64,000 bases of DNA from Zygnema cylindricum (taxonomy: Eukaryota; Streptophyta; Zygnematophyceae; Zygnematales; Zygnemataceae). Numbering within the stretch: position 1 is the stretch's first letter; every line of letters begins with the position of its first letter. Positions 33,722 to 45,255 of the stretch are shown here, piece by piece. Position numbers and translations under genes: made by a program. The stretch covers positions 1 through 64,000 of the forward strand of contig JBBHKE010002893.1 of the NCBI GenBank assembly GCA_037447655.1. Direction: 5' to 3'. The notes under the pieces are model-generated. The model saw only the letters and a program-made list of their open reading frames with translations, was not told the DNA's origin and ran no database searches.

Positions 33722-36700
33722 TTAAAACGTTATTTTCCTCCTCTCCTTACCATAAAAAACATCCTTTCTTGACTCTTTAATAATAATAGAACTTAAAGGA
33801 ATCGGTAATCCGAATCTCGCGGCCGCAACTTGTGACGCGACCGATGGAGGAACTTTAATTACTTTTTGAATTCCCGATTTGTTATTATTATTACTATGAT
33901 GACTATACAAACTTAATTTACCGAGATCTCCTCTTTGTACAAGTTGTAAACTGCACTCCTTCGAATCGCGTGACAAACGTCGCAAAAGTTGGTCGTCTTC
34001 AAAAGTTTCGTCCTCATCTTTGTCCGACGAGTCACTCAACGTTTTCACATTTTGTCGATTTTGAAAACGTTCAGGCGGTTTTTGAGAAATTGTGGGCAGA
34101 TTTCGGAAATTTTCAGGTGGTTTTTGGGAAGTTTTTTTGGAAAAAGAACAAGGAAATCCAAAGGTGTCTTCATCGGAACAAACGGTCGAGATCGTTTTCG
34201 GTGAAAAAAGAATGTGACTCCTTGTTTGGAGATCCTAGAAACCAAAAATATATGAAAAAAAGACAAGTAAAATTAGTTGAAATGGAATAAGATGAAATGA
34301 AAATGTAGATAAAATTTCCAAAGCAATAAGGTCTTTAAAAGTGTAATTTCAAATTTAATGTGGACTGGTGAAAGCCCATCAGCCTGACAAAAAAAAATAA
34401 CAGAAGGAATAATTACAATGAGATTCACCAAATAAATACAAAAAAAAAAAAAAAAAAACTACGTTTATTGATGGTGAAAATCTCTAACATTCATTGAATT
34501 GACATGTGGTCAAATAAAGCGTCACATTTTAGATTAAAAAGGTTTTCTAAACAAAAAGACACTCATTGTCATATTCAAAGCTCGCCTATTTATTTACTAA
34601 ATGCAAGAATCTCAAAATTTGTTAAAAAACAAGTAATTGAATTTGTGGTAAGTGATAAGGATCAAAAAAATTACATTAGAAAGCCTTTCCTCCTCCTCCT
34701 CCCTTCTTTCCAAATTCTCTCTCTCCAAAATTGAAGGTTCATTTCGTCTTCGTTTTTTTTCCAGTCTCCCCTCGACAAACTCCATTTCCGTAGCCTGAAA
34801 AAGACTTCAGAAATAATATGAGTTTAGGGTTTTAAAACGGTAAAAAGTGGTGAAGTTGAATGGAAAAAAATGATAAAATGAAATGGAAAAAGAATGGAAA
34901 AAAATGGTAAAGAAAAAACAGAAAAATGAATGGAAAAACAAATATAAGTTTCAAGAGATTTACTCAAATAAACAGACAAAATTGCAATCCCTATCGGTTA
35001 AATGGTACAGTATCGCTTACCGAAATTGGTGTAGATTTTGTTAACAAGTTCAATACTGTTAACTAATAACTGGTAACTATATTACTTAATTTGTACCAAC
35101 TCATTATCGGTAGTAAAAAAGCTTTACGCCGGAAAAAAAACAAAAACAAACAAACGGAAAAAAGAAATACAGAACGAATTACCTCCCACTGCTTTGAAAC
35201 TTCTTTGGGACTCGACATTTCATGTCCATCGACTTCCTTCTCCTCTTCGCGGGCTGTCAAAATAACAAACGTGACAAATGTAACAAAATCAGCTTTTCTT
35301 TTTAAAAAAAGATGACAAATGTCACACAATCACTTTTCCTTTTCTAGTCAAATAGGATTCTTCACAGGCTGTGACAAATGTCACACAATCAATTTATGCA
35401 TTTATTTCATTTTTCTTCAGTTCACACCATAACGATGGAAGATGCAATAACAACAAAAGACGACAAAAAAAAGGCAGATATAACTTTGAGAAAACAGGAG
35501 CGAGAACAGAAAAATCCCAAAAAACAAAAAAAAAGTCATTAAAACAGTCCTTTACCACAGAAACTAAGTGCGAGTTCTTGACACATTCTTGTCGCTTCCT
35601 CGACCGATTTCCGAAGATCTCCAGAGTTAGTCGGTAATTGCGTAAAAACTTCTTTTATTATTTCCTGACCTTCCGGAGAAAGGAGACTTTTATTGTGGAG
35701 AGAATTCACGACTGCAAGAATGTATCGCAGAAGACCAGAAAGTTCGTTGTTTTCGGAAACCAATAACTCTCTCGAATCTTTTTCTTCTTGTAAGGTTTTT
35801 TGTAACTGTTGTTGAATAAAAATGTGACAGGTCGCTTCAAGTCGAGATTTCAAATGAGTTTCCAGGATTTCTTCCCACGGTTCCGTTTGAATTCCTTCAG
35901 TCTGAACAAAAACAGGAACATAATCAGTTTCTTACATTAAAGTTTACTAATCAGTTTATAATATTAAAATTTCCACAACATTAATTTATTAGTTTACAAT
36001 TTGCAGTTTATCAGTTTATCTGTTCATCAGTTTATCGGTTCAACAGTTTTATCTGTAAAACTGTTTAAATTTTAGAGTTTACAAGTTTACAATGTATCAG
36101 TTGATCAGTTTAGTGTTTATCAGTTTACAGATTATCAGTAAACAGTTTTGCAGTTTACGATTTTACAGATAATTGATTTATTGGTTTAGCAATTTATGTT
36201 TGAAGATAATGTACAAAGATTGCAGAAAAAGAAACATCGCAGAACATTGCAGAAAAAAGAAGAATAGAATTGCAAAAAATTGAAAGAAAAAATCACTGCA
36301 GAAGAATGAAAAAAATCAGGATAGCAAATTGAAATGAAGAACAAAATTGCAGAAAAAGGAAACTAAAAAAAAAACACAAAAACAGCAATCATTGAAGACC
36401 TAAGAGAGAGTGTAACAAAAAAAAGGAAAATGCCAGGAGAGGGAGAGAATAAGGTTAAAAAAAAAACGGATGAGAGCAAAAAAAAAAAAAAAAAAAAAAG
36501 GGGGGGAAATCTGGAAGGCGGAAAGTAGAGGAAGGCAGCAGTTATAGAGAGAAGAAGTCAGAGTCAGGAGGAGAAAAAGGAAAAGGAGGGGGTAAGGAGG
36601 AGAGAGGAGGAGGAGGGAAAGGTAAACAGGAAGAGAGTATACAGGATTTTTCAGCGAGGGAAAGGTCAGGGGTACAGGGATCGGGAGGGACCAGAGGAGA

Positions 36701-37785
36701 GAGAAGAAAGTTTATACACACATGTAACTGTAGTAAGACGGAGAGAGCGAGGAGGGAGAGAGACGAGAACATAAGAAGGAAGAGGTGGACAATCAGAGAG
36801 AAGCGAGAAGGAAAAAAGGTAAGGAAAAGGACAAAATAGGAAACTAAATGAGAGAAAGAGAAAGAGAATAAGAAGTTTCCGAGAAAATGGAAAACAAGAG
36901 ACCAAGGAGTTATAAAAAGTGGAGAATGAGAAGGAAAACGAGAGAGAGGTAAGGAGAGGTAAAATTTAAAGGTACAAGAGATAAGCGGAAGAGAAGAAAA
37001 AAGACAACAGGTGTATAGCGAATGGGATTTCTCAAAAGGGAGGAGAGAGAGAGGAGAGAGAAGAGAGAGAAGAGAGAGGAGAGGAGAGAGAGGAGAGAGA
37101 GGAGAGAGGAGAGAGGCGAGAGGAGAGAGAGGGGAGAGGCGAGAGAGAAGAGGGAGGAGTGAGAGGAGAGAGAGGAGAGAGAGAGAGAGAGAGGAGAGAG
37201 AGGAGAGGAGAGGAGAGAGGGGAGAGAGAGGAGAGAGAGGAGAGAGGGGGAGAGAGAGGAGAGAGGGAGATAGGGGAGAGGGAGAGGGAGAGGGAGAGGG
37301 AGAGGGAGAGGGAGAGGGAGAGGGGGAGGGATAGGGATAGGGAGAGGGATAGGGAGAGGGATAGGGATAGGGAGAGGGAGAGGGAGAGGGAGAGGGAGGG
37401 AGGGAGGGAGGGAGGGAGAGGGAGAGGGGGAGAGGAGGAGAAGGAGAAGGAGGAGGAGGGGGAGGGGGAGGGGGAGGGGGAGGGGGAGGGGGAGGGGGAG
37501 AGAGGGAGAGGGGGAGAGGAAGGGAGAGAGTGATACCTTCACAGATTTCTGATTCCCAACTGAATATGATGTGGAGACGTTTGAATTTGCAGTTGTGAAA
37601 CTGGAGGATCTCTCACTCCCTGATGCGCCCTTAAAACTGTTTCCAGATGTTTCCATGTCAGTTGGTTCTCTGTTCACGCCTTGAACTAAACTGGAAACCG
37701 TTTGTTGGAACTGAGAAAGGTCTCTTCCCAAACGCTTCACTTGCTTCTTAAAATTTTGTTCCTTTTCTGTTTCAGAGTCCTCCAT
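33722..37785 (-). CDS. Coiled-coil protein, five exons, 432 aa
   Basis: Exons on the minus strand are 37785-37537, 35901-35556, 35253-35183, 34794-34675 and 34234-33722. All have GT/AG introns and matching phases (0, 1, 0, 0). Exon 1 encodes 'KKQVKRLGRDLSQFQQTVSS' and a Ser-rich tail. Exon 2 encodes a helix-rich block ('RELLVSENNELSGLLRYILA', 'SPEGQEIIKEVFTQLP'). Exon 4 is a charged coiled coil (LERENLERREEEEERL). Exon 5 has an acidic Ser/Asp patch, QKPPE repeats and 'SVASQVAAARFGLPIPLSS' near the C-terminus. The 'SEN.EL..LLR' pattern recalls plant afadin/alpha-actinin-binding (SSX2IP/ADIP-like) microtubule-associated proteins, but I cannot confirm this. No enzyme motif or membrane span is seen. 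Extra 5' exons above 37785 are possible, because an in-frame stop lies only five codons upstream and an AACAG precedes the ATG. Confidence 0.72.
35940..36200 (-). repeat. Degenerate CAGTTTAT minisatellite in intron 1
   Basis: The words 'cagttta(t/c)' and 'atcagttta' recur about twenty times with irregular spacing, just upstream of the exon 2 acceptor of the minus-strand gene. Further up (36210-36480) is a 'gcagaaaaa' repeat and A-rich sequence. Confidence 0.8.
37030..37532 (+). repeat. 500-bp polypurine tract (GGAGA/GGGAGA)n in intron 1
   Basis: Almost pure purine on the plus strand (pyrimidine on the coding strand), made of GGAGAGA, GGGAGA and GGGGGA arrays. It begins a few bases after the exon 1 donor (37536) and has mirror symmetry. 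Overlapping ORFs on both strands are low-complexity artefacts. Confidence 0.95.
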
Positions 37786-37987
37786 TCTGTTCCAGTTTAC
37801 TGAAATGGCTTCACATTTACTGAAACAGTTTCTCGATTACGGAGATATTTTCAAATTTACGGAACTGGTTTTCGCATAGAGAATCTCTGGAAACAGAATC
37901 TGAAGTTAAAAAAGTGACAATCGAGACGATTTTGAAACGAAACTGTACGGGTGTTAAAAAAATTATAAAAAAAAATGCAAAGGTCGA

Positions 37988-37989
<2 letters not shown>

Positions 37990-38026
<37 letters not shown>

Positions 38027-38030
38027 AGCT
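37990..38030 (+). repeat. Poly(A) homopolymer upstream of the minus-strand gene
   Basis: An A-run of over 30 bases, reading poly(T) on the coding strand, about 200 bp upstream of the ATG. Around it is A/G-rich sequence (38110-38360). It could be a promoter-associated T-tract or a retroposed poly(A) tail; no donor sequence was identified. Confidence 0.7.
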
Positions 38031-38039
38031 GGAAAATGT

Positions 38040-38990
38040 GATGGTTTGACTTTAGGGTTTCCTCAGAAAATTGAGTGTGAGTGGTGACATTTGAGTCGTT
38101 TTAGGGTTCAGAATTAAAGGGAAGGAATAGAGAGAGAGGAGAAGAAAGAGGGAGAGGTAGAAGAGAAGGCGAAGAGAGATAAGAAGGGAAGAAAAAGGAA
38201 AGGAGGAAAAAATGAATAAATACAAAAGTAACGGATAGAAGAGAGAAAATTTTAAATAAAGGATGTTATAAAATAATTAAAAGGAAAAGGACATGTCAGA
38301 AAACCCTAAAACATAAAGAGAGAGGGAGAAAGAAGAAAAAGGAGGAGAGACAAGACAACTTTTTCCGGTTAGACTGTAAAAATATGAAAACTGAGGAGTC
38401 GAGCAGAAAAGAACGCAAAAAAAGGAACATAAAGCCTGCACTTTTTCAAGGCGGAAATTACGGAGTGAATCTCGACCGTCCGATCAGTCCGATTTACGCA
38501 TATTTCCTTGCCAGTTTATCCGTATTCCAGTCTTTGGAAGATGTGACCGTTTCAATGTGACGGTATGGTCCCGATTTTTCAGCCCAACGGAAAACTGTCC
38601 TGCACTCGCCGACAAATTTATGTACTCAAAGTACGGTACGGCGCCGTTACGAAAGTCGCTGGAATATTTACGTACAGCGATCGAATATATGGTTCGATAG
38701 ACGGTAGCCCTTTTCGAGCTCCCGGCGGCTTCAAAAATAAGTATTGTGGCGGTTGTGGCTTCCGAGATGCTTGGATCTTTATTGGAGAGCTAAACGAAAA
38801 AGATGAATCTCACGTGGTGTCTACGTGGAGGGTGTATAGCTTCATATGAGCCATAATAAATTTGATATAGAATGGATAATACGCAACTGGTACACCTGGG
38901 ATTACAACCAGTATGTCGTGTATTAGGATTATGTACATTATTTATGTATATTATGTATGTTATTAAAAAATTGTGTATATTATTATGTAT
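38040..38990. other. Upstream region of the minus-strand gene; no other gene supported
   Basis: Purine-rich to about 38360, then mixed sequence with a 94-codon ORF (38565-38849, plus) that has no recognisable domain. 38930-38990 is a TATGTATTAT-type simple repeat next to element F copy 2. Confidence 0.4.
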
Positions 38991-38992
38991 TA

Positions 38993-39749
38993 GGGTGGCA
39001 TTCCATCAGGAAATTCTGTAATCGTACGGCCAACATTACAGGGTGCTACATTTTGAACGATGTTCTATCGAGCAGAGCCTGTAATCCACGTGCTTAAAAT
39101 TGAATGGCACCACGTAAGATAAGATCGTATATTGAAAATCGTCAAATATTTTTGTCACCGACCAACTTCAACTTGAAATCTTCATTTACGTACCATGTAC
39201 GTGTGGACCAGGTCATCGTACGACATAATTTTTGTACTCTTTGGCTCTTTGCAGACGCCTTGTCAAGTAATAGCTCAATTTTTTTAGGGTTTTTTACTTC
39301 CTGTTTTTTCGCGTGACGAATGAGCACTGCCACAAATAGTGTGACGAATGGGCGCTAATAAAAATAGCGTTACGAAAGTTTGTTACGAGATTACTTTTGT
39401 GATTTCAGTTAGGATTTTTTAATGGATGTATCATGTGCGAAACTTTTCGATTTCCGTCGATTGCGTCTTGACACGTATGCTCATTATCCAGCGTGTCGCG
39501 GCTCAAATTTTTCTGTAAATGGTGATGTACCTCGACGAGGTACATCACCAATTACAGAAACTTTCGAAGCGAATGCTTCGCGAAAAATATCAACGGTCAT
39601 TGTTACCTCCAAGAACTTTGGAGAATATTGGCAAGATTCTCTGTAATGTTCTTCGAGCATAAAAATAATATAAGCGGTACCGGCATGGTACGGATAGGCG
39701 CCGATTTCTGTAAACTACCCCACTTTTCGTCTGAAGTGGAACGCCACCC
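38993..39749 (+). mobile_element. TIR element F, copy 2
   Basis: It starts AGGGTGGCATTCCATCAGGA and ends GTGGAACGCCACCCT, with TATT on both outer sides as a possible 4-bp TSD. The interior is homologous in reverse to 7614-8353. A local hairpin at 39512-39558 is present only in this copy. No transposase is encoded. Confidence 0.8.
39512..39558. repeat. Near-perfect hairpin inside element F copy 2
   Basis: The arms GGTGATGTACCTCG and CGAGGTACATCACC are separated by a single A (39521-39549). The symmetry extends outward through CTGTAA/TTACAG with one mismatch. In copy 1 the corresponding place (about 7815-7835) has only one arm, so this is a local inverted duplication. Confidence 0.9.
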
Positions 39750-41585
39750 TTATTAGCGTCGTGGAAGTGAGGCATTCTTGCAAAACTTGCGATGAAAAAA
39801 TCATTAAGGTACAAAGGGGGTAAAAATATATAAAAATTGCATTTAAATTTTAAAAACTACAATAGTCAATAGTCAAGAGAAAATAGGAGAAGGCATTACC
39901 GTGAAAGGAATTATTACTGCGGGGTATATTGATTTCGATCCAGTGCTTAATTACGTGGCTATTTATGAACCGTTGAAATAGTCGTCGTCACGGGAAAAGA
40001 CGTGAAGGTGAATCTCCTATAGCGAAAAAGTGGAGTGATAATTGGGAGCCGTACGTTTCTCACCGTTCCGTATCAGTTTCAATTTTTTATATAACTTGGT
40101 TACTGTAGATCTACCAAGATTCTCCAATCTTTTAGGAGAAGGCATGGACCGACCTATCTTTCTATTTTTCGGATCCACGAGGCAATAGCTCTATCCAGCG
40201 AGTTTCTAGCCACAAACTGGACGTCACAATTGGTACACTGAGAAAAGTACAGCAAAGTACGATCCACTATGAACGAGCGATGACAACGTTACACATCGTA
40301 CCAAAAGCCAAAAGAAAATCTTTGCCGGAGGATATCCTTTGACGCGTTTGCCATCCATTGACCTTCGTGGAACGGATTTTGGGCTTTAAAACATTAAAGC
40401 ACAGTCGATAGAATAATATAATACGCGCTTAGAAATTTCAAATTGTATTACGCTTTGACAAATCTTAATTTTTGTCCGCTCAAATTTTGCACTTGAAGAA
40501 CCTTTGACTATTTTTACCGTCTCGACATAAGCTTACGTGGTACCAAAACAATGCACGTAAGCAAAAACGTGCACGACGTTATGTAGAATTGGTCAAAATG
40601 TTAAGAAACACCTTCGTACGATTTTTGGCATCGCTTAATGAATTTGAGGCCGAGGGCCGAGGGGTAAAAAATATAGGGGCACAGATATAGTGTCGTTGAC
40701 TCTAGTAGCGATACACGGTGTAACGCACATTACAAAACAGTATAACGCTGGACATTCTATTTACCGTGTTACGGTTATTGGACGCCAGACAAATATTTTG
40801 AAACTGCAAATACTGTCAGTCGGCCTCCAGCTGTCAGTACAAGAGCAGTAACCGCGTGGCAGTATTATTTCAAGCTTCGTGGCAGACAGATGGATCCGTT
40901 TCTGGTATGATTGCAGCACTCTCTTCCCATTCAAAAATCAGCTTGAAATTGTTGACTTTGGCTGACCCTGATGACGAGTATCCATGTACGGTCTCTACAA
41001 AAAAGCTGGTGTTCGTAAATATAGTTTTCCACGTGGCGGACTGCATGAGTACACGGTCAAATTCGGTGCTTTAACATTTATAGCCTTGATGTGCGGAACA
41101 AATTGAATGCGCTTAATATAGCCGCGTCCTGTACTTATCTGTACTGTACTGGACTGCAATATATAGAATTTCCAATTGTTTTCGCACATAATACCGATGC
41201 TTTGTACCTGGAGGCAACCGTATAAATCGTTCATAAAAGAAAACAATCGTTGCACGAATCATTTGTTTTGGACAATTATTACAAACTGACGATTTATAGA
41301 CTCGTACGGACGAATAAAATTGTCGGCCAAAAGCTCACCCGGATTGGAGCTCCATGTTTATACCTCAAACACGTGGATACGCTAGGTGAGAAAGGGTAAT
41401 AATGGCCGTGAATGTAGAATCGAGAGCGTGGCAGTTGTTGCATCTATCGTCTGCGTACCGTTTGAAGCAATTGCTTCGGTCACGAGGACGTCTTTACACG
41501 TGAGATGCACCGGATCTCGAAGCGTTTGAGAATCGGGGGACAGAAGATATTGACAAAAGATGAAATCACGCACATAGCGTTCTGT
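39750..41585. other. Repeat-derived stretch without a supported gene
   Basis: Contains a family B MITE right end (GATACACGGTGTA, about 40702-40714), and ends with the left end TACACCCTGAATCG at about 41590. The region between these termini has short ORFs only. A frame near 40220-40340 looks protein-like but I could not assign it. Confidence 0.4.
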
Positions 41586-41587
41586 AA

Positions 41588-41810
41588 AGTACACCCTGAA
41601 TCGCCATTAGTGTAAACAAAATATTAGTGTAAAGAAACAAATAGTGTTATTAACATTGTTTTAGGTTCAATGGCCCAACGTCAACCAAAAACAAAAAGTG
41701 TTGTTTACCTTATTCTGGGTTCAAAGGCCTAACCGCCTAGCATCAACAAAAACAAATAGTGTCTTTAACTTATTTTGGGTTCAAAGGCCAAACGTCAACA
41801 AAATTTTAAC
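41588..41810 (+). repeat. MITE B end plus three-copy minisatellite
   Basis: After the family B end (TACACCCTGAATCGCCATTA), a 60-75-bp unit is repeated three times. Each unit has 'caaa(t/a)agtgtt', 'ttattttgggttcaaaggcc'-like sequence and 'aacgtcaac' or a variant of it (at about 41635, 41690 and 41752). Confidence 0.75.
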
Positions 41811-41984
41811 TCGCGAGGTGATTCTGGTTAAATTTTTCACATGAGCTGGAATCGCTTGCGTGTGGGTCTAAAAGTGGAAGACACCAAACGGAGTACAAAA
41901 GAGGTCAAAATCGGTAGACAGTGGAAGACAGCAGAGTACAAAAAGACGCCAAAATTGGAGTACATTCAAAGTATAAAGGTGACG

Positions 41985-42560
41985 TCCATTATATTGTGGT
42001 TTTATAATTTTTTCTAATTGTAAAAGATTCAGGGCGTGTCCCCATGTAGTCGTAAATTAGCGAACTTACTTTTGATGTTTTTATACGTCGACAATGCTTG
42101 CGACAATTGTCAACGTCTACAACATATGTTATCACACCGTATTCTTTGTAACGGCTTGTGACCTCGCATGCTTTGCGTGACAATGTAGATGGACAATCTT
42201 AAAGCCCTTTGACGTTCATGGTTGAAGAAGATGCCTTTCCCTTTGCGTCCCCTACCCGGTTGCCTTGACATTTGGATTATTCAAGCCCTTCAAAAAAAAA
42301 AATTATTGAATGCAAACAGACAAAAAAAAACGTGTATTTTTCCACGTCCTTTATAATCATCTAAAACTTATAAAACCATTTAAAACGTGCGAATTTTATT
42401 TCTTATTTGTGAATCAATGATACTTTAATAGTAGATGTGTTGTAAGGTAAAGTTTGAAGCTCACGTGGCATGACGTGGTCGTGGGTCGAAAAACACAAGA
42501 CAACATGTAGTACTTTCTAAGTTTGTAAATGATAGGATTTGTACTTTCAATTTCTTTAAT
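41985..42560 (-). repeat. Dispersed repeat H, reverse copy
   Basis: On the minus strand this reads 'GTCTACAA..GTCA'-type blocks, 'acgttgacaattgtcgcaag' and 'actacatgttgtcttgtg' followed by TTTTCGACCC, as in repeat H at 6340-7560. It is shorter and more diverged. Confidence 0.5.
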
Positions 42561-42609
42561 TTTTTCGTAGTTGTATTGTTTTCACCGCTATGCTATGATT
42601 TTTTCTAAA

Positions 42610-43110
42610 CGACATTGGCACATGGGGACACACCCTCACTTGTTGCTTATTGAATTCAGTTTAAATTTTGTTGTGGATATATTTTGGACATTGGACTCGT
42701 CGTTCGACACCTTTATGCGTTATTCTGCTTGGCGTTGTTGTGAAGTTATAGGACTTGATTGCCCTTCCCTAACTCTCATGTTTGTTTTTCACTGCCAACG
42801 CATATCTGTCGCACTTCGACAGTTTCAAGCATCGACCCATTTATGACAAATCATGGTGGTGAGCAATGGTCGTGGATTGCTAGATTTTACCTTCGTGCCA
42901 CCCGGTACAGGTTGACGATATTTGTCGTTTCGACCTTTATCGTGGATTTTTTTGAGGTTTTCGGCCAACGGCCCAGTTTGTCTCTTAAAGTACCGTATGG
43001 CATATATTTTGAGTGCTCTTGTAATTTGGTTTTGGAATGTTATTTTTTTCTTATTTTCAATGTTTTTGATTTTAATGTTGTGTAGCTTTTGTATTGATTG
43101 TTTGTACTAT
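42610..43110 (+). mobile_element. LINE 3' fragment, copy L2
   Basis: Degenerate frames read 'FVVDIFWTLDSSFDTFMRY' and 'QRISVALRQFQAS', matching the C-terminal part of L1 (VVEIFG.., RQRLSVSLQRVQAS). Downstream sequence (42870-43110) matches L3 on the minus strand below 43840, so this copy gives the uninterrupted version of the L3 target site. Confidence 0.7.
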
Positions 43111-43149
43111 TATTATTTCCAGCTATAGCATTTAATGGTAGTGAACAAC

Positions 43150-43560
43150 TTTCGAATTTAATCACATTTTGTCATTTAGATGGTTACACCAGACGGTAAA
43201 GTTTTCTTTCTTTTTGTTATATTCTAGTGAATTTTTTTTGTTCCATTGTACTTTGCGAAGAGTTCCAAAATGGGAACATAAAATTGTTACTTTGAAATGT
43301 GACGGTTGTAAATGTGGCGTTAAACTTGTGATGGTTGTAGATGACTGCGAAACTTCAAACAATTGGTGAAGTCCACAAAAACAATGACGATTGTATGCCT
43401 CTACAAAACACGCGACAATTGGTGACGTCTACAAAATTAACAAAGGTTGTAGACGTCTTCACGTGTATTAACTTTTTGTGACATCCTCTGTTAATTTTAT
43501 GTGGCACTGTAGATTGTCCCGCCATTGTAGAAATTTATGTACAGGTTGAAAACTGACAAA
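43150..43560. repeat. Sequence with repeated GTCTACAA words
   Basis: Several copies of 'g(t/a)cgtctacaaaa' and 'gttgtagacgtc' (43390-43460) resemble the words that characterise repeats G and H. No gene was seen. Confidence 0.4.
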
Positions 43561-43619
43561 AAAATTATATTGTGAAAACCTCGTCGTGTTAAGAATTTCC
43601 CATTTGTGTGGCTCGCGAG

Positions 43620-43844
43620 TGAACATTTCTTCATACTTTGTTTTTGTGAAAACAAAAACATTAAAAGCAAAAAAAGAAAAACAAACTAGAACCAAATTGG
43701 AGGAGCACTAAACATCCACGTTATACACAAACTTTAATAGATAAACTAGGACGTTGGCCCAAAACCGAAACAAATTCACACTAAAAGTTACACGGACAAA
43801 TATCATCAATGTACAAAAAGAAGTGCCGTGGTAAATGTCGCAGT
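43620..43844 (-). mobile_element. LINE copy L3, downstream half (beyond the nested chromovirus)
   Basis: On the minus strand, sequence from 43844 downward continues exactly where the LINE at 51768 stops. Blocks 'ttaccacggcac', 'gatatttgtcc', 'gggccaacg.cc.agttt' and 'aatttggtt' match L2 at 42880-43050. Confidence 0.7.
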
Positions 43845-44766
43845 TATACCAAAATTTCCTACCTTTCAGAAAATCCCATTACTACAAGCATTTTCAACCA
43901 CACATTCCATTCATTGGAAAAATACACATTCACATTGAAACAGTCACATTAAGGATCAACTTTTAATTAGAAGTACCTATTTTGTCTGCATAACATATAT
44001 CTTGGTCTGTTGCCCACTGGGCTCAACCCTTCCTTTAAAGTATATTCCCTCTACACTCCTCTTTTAAGCATTTCACCTTCTTAACTACTAAAATGCTAAT
44101 AGTTAGTGAGAGATTTCAGTGTAAAAATGCCATTGCTCCAATTTGGTATTATTTGCTTAGGACCAACATTAGTCATGAATTTCCACAAACTCTTCCAAAG
44201 GAAAATATGCCCACTTTTCTTTTGGACTTCACCATTTATCCATCATCGCCCTAGACCAGCAAGGCCTATGTCAACGCTCCGTTGAACAGGTTTTCACCTG
44301 GGCCTATTATTGATCAGCTGTGACTACGACTGACCAATGCAAAAACGTGCGAAATCTTTGACTAACTACGTAGTATTTCTAACCAATCAAAAGCTATCTT
44401 TCACTACGTAACATTTATGTGCTAAAGTGCGCGCGAATTGAAACGTGATTTCACACGTTCGCGCGTCACAAATTTCACACGCCAAACTACTTACGTAACT
44501 TACATAATATAACTTATGATGTTTTGTATTGAAAATTGGATGATACGCCAAAAATTCCCCTACTAATCTGACCGCGAACGCGCTACAAACACTCATTTGT
44601 TATTTTGACCTTGCGCTGTCGCCTAAATACACGAATCGCTATAACTTTTTAAATACACCTCCGAATTGTGCGATTATTTTGCGGACGTCTAACAAATTCA
44701 TAACTCTATATCCGTAACACTTAAATACCTATTTATGAATAATTTTGATCCCTTATTACTGTTACA
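43845..44766 (-). repeat. Chromovirus 3' LTR
   Basis: Minus-strand LTR starting TGTAACAGTAATAAGGG at 44766. It is preceded by a polypurine tract (AATAAGGAGGGGATGA, about 44767-44782) and ends at 43845, next to TSD GCAGT (43840-43844). It is paired with 50781-51767. Confidence 0.88.
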
Positions 44767-44814
44767 TCATCCCCTCCTTATTTTTAACTAATCTAGTTTA
44801 AACACATTTCACTC

Positions 44815-45255
44815 TCAAGGTGGTACTTCTATATTATTACCTCTCCAATACCTTTGCAAAAACTCTGAATTTTCATCCTCTAAAGTCATTTCATCTTTTG
44901 TTTTTCCTAGATAATGCACCTGCCAAAAAATAATATTGTTGACCTTAAACCGTTGACCAACCGAATCTATTACCCATTTGTGATCCTCAGTTTCTATGGT
45001 TTTTAAGGCGTCCAATTCTATTTCTCTTTCTGTCGGTCAAATATTTGCTGGTTTTAGCTGAGTGATATGTATCACTGGATGATTTTTTGTTGAAAGCGAA
45101 AAGTCCAATTTGGCAACAACTGACGATATCATCTCGATTACAGTAAATGGTCCGAAGTACTTTGGACCAAATTTCCCCGTAGGTTTTGATTGTCCCTCGA
45201 TCCCACACTTGTAATGAGTTGTTGAAAGCCAAACTCTATCACCTGTGTTTACCAA
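44815..45255 (-). pseudogene. Chromovirus integrase C-terminus and chromodomain-like tail
   Basis: Frames read 'VNTGDRVWLSTTHYK' and 'KFGPKYFGPFTVIEMISS', then 'NHPVIHITQLKPA', the GPY/F module typical of Gypsy integrases. The tail 'WVIDSVGQRF' to 'FWQVHYLGKTKDEMTLEDEN' has the layout of a degenerate chromodomain (VH(W)LGK...T.E). The ORF ends at 44815, about 50 bp before the 3' LTR. In chromoviruses this domain directs integration to heterochromatin. Confidence 0.75.

Noticed and set aside
36910-37533. Pro/Leu/Ser-rich extension of the exon 1 ORF (up to 291 codons) on the minus strand
   Set aside because: It reads through the donor AAG|GTATCA into a CT repeat; the exon 2 join at 35901 keeps phase and gives ordinary protein sequence.
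38565-38849. 94-codon plus-strand ORF
   Set aside because: No family signature, no neighbouring exons identified, and set in repeat-rich DNA; support is insufficient.
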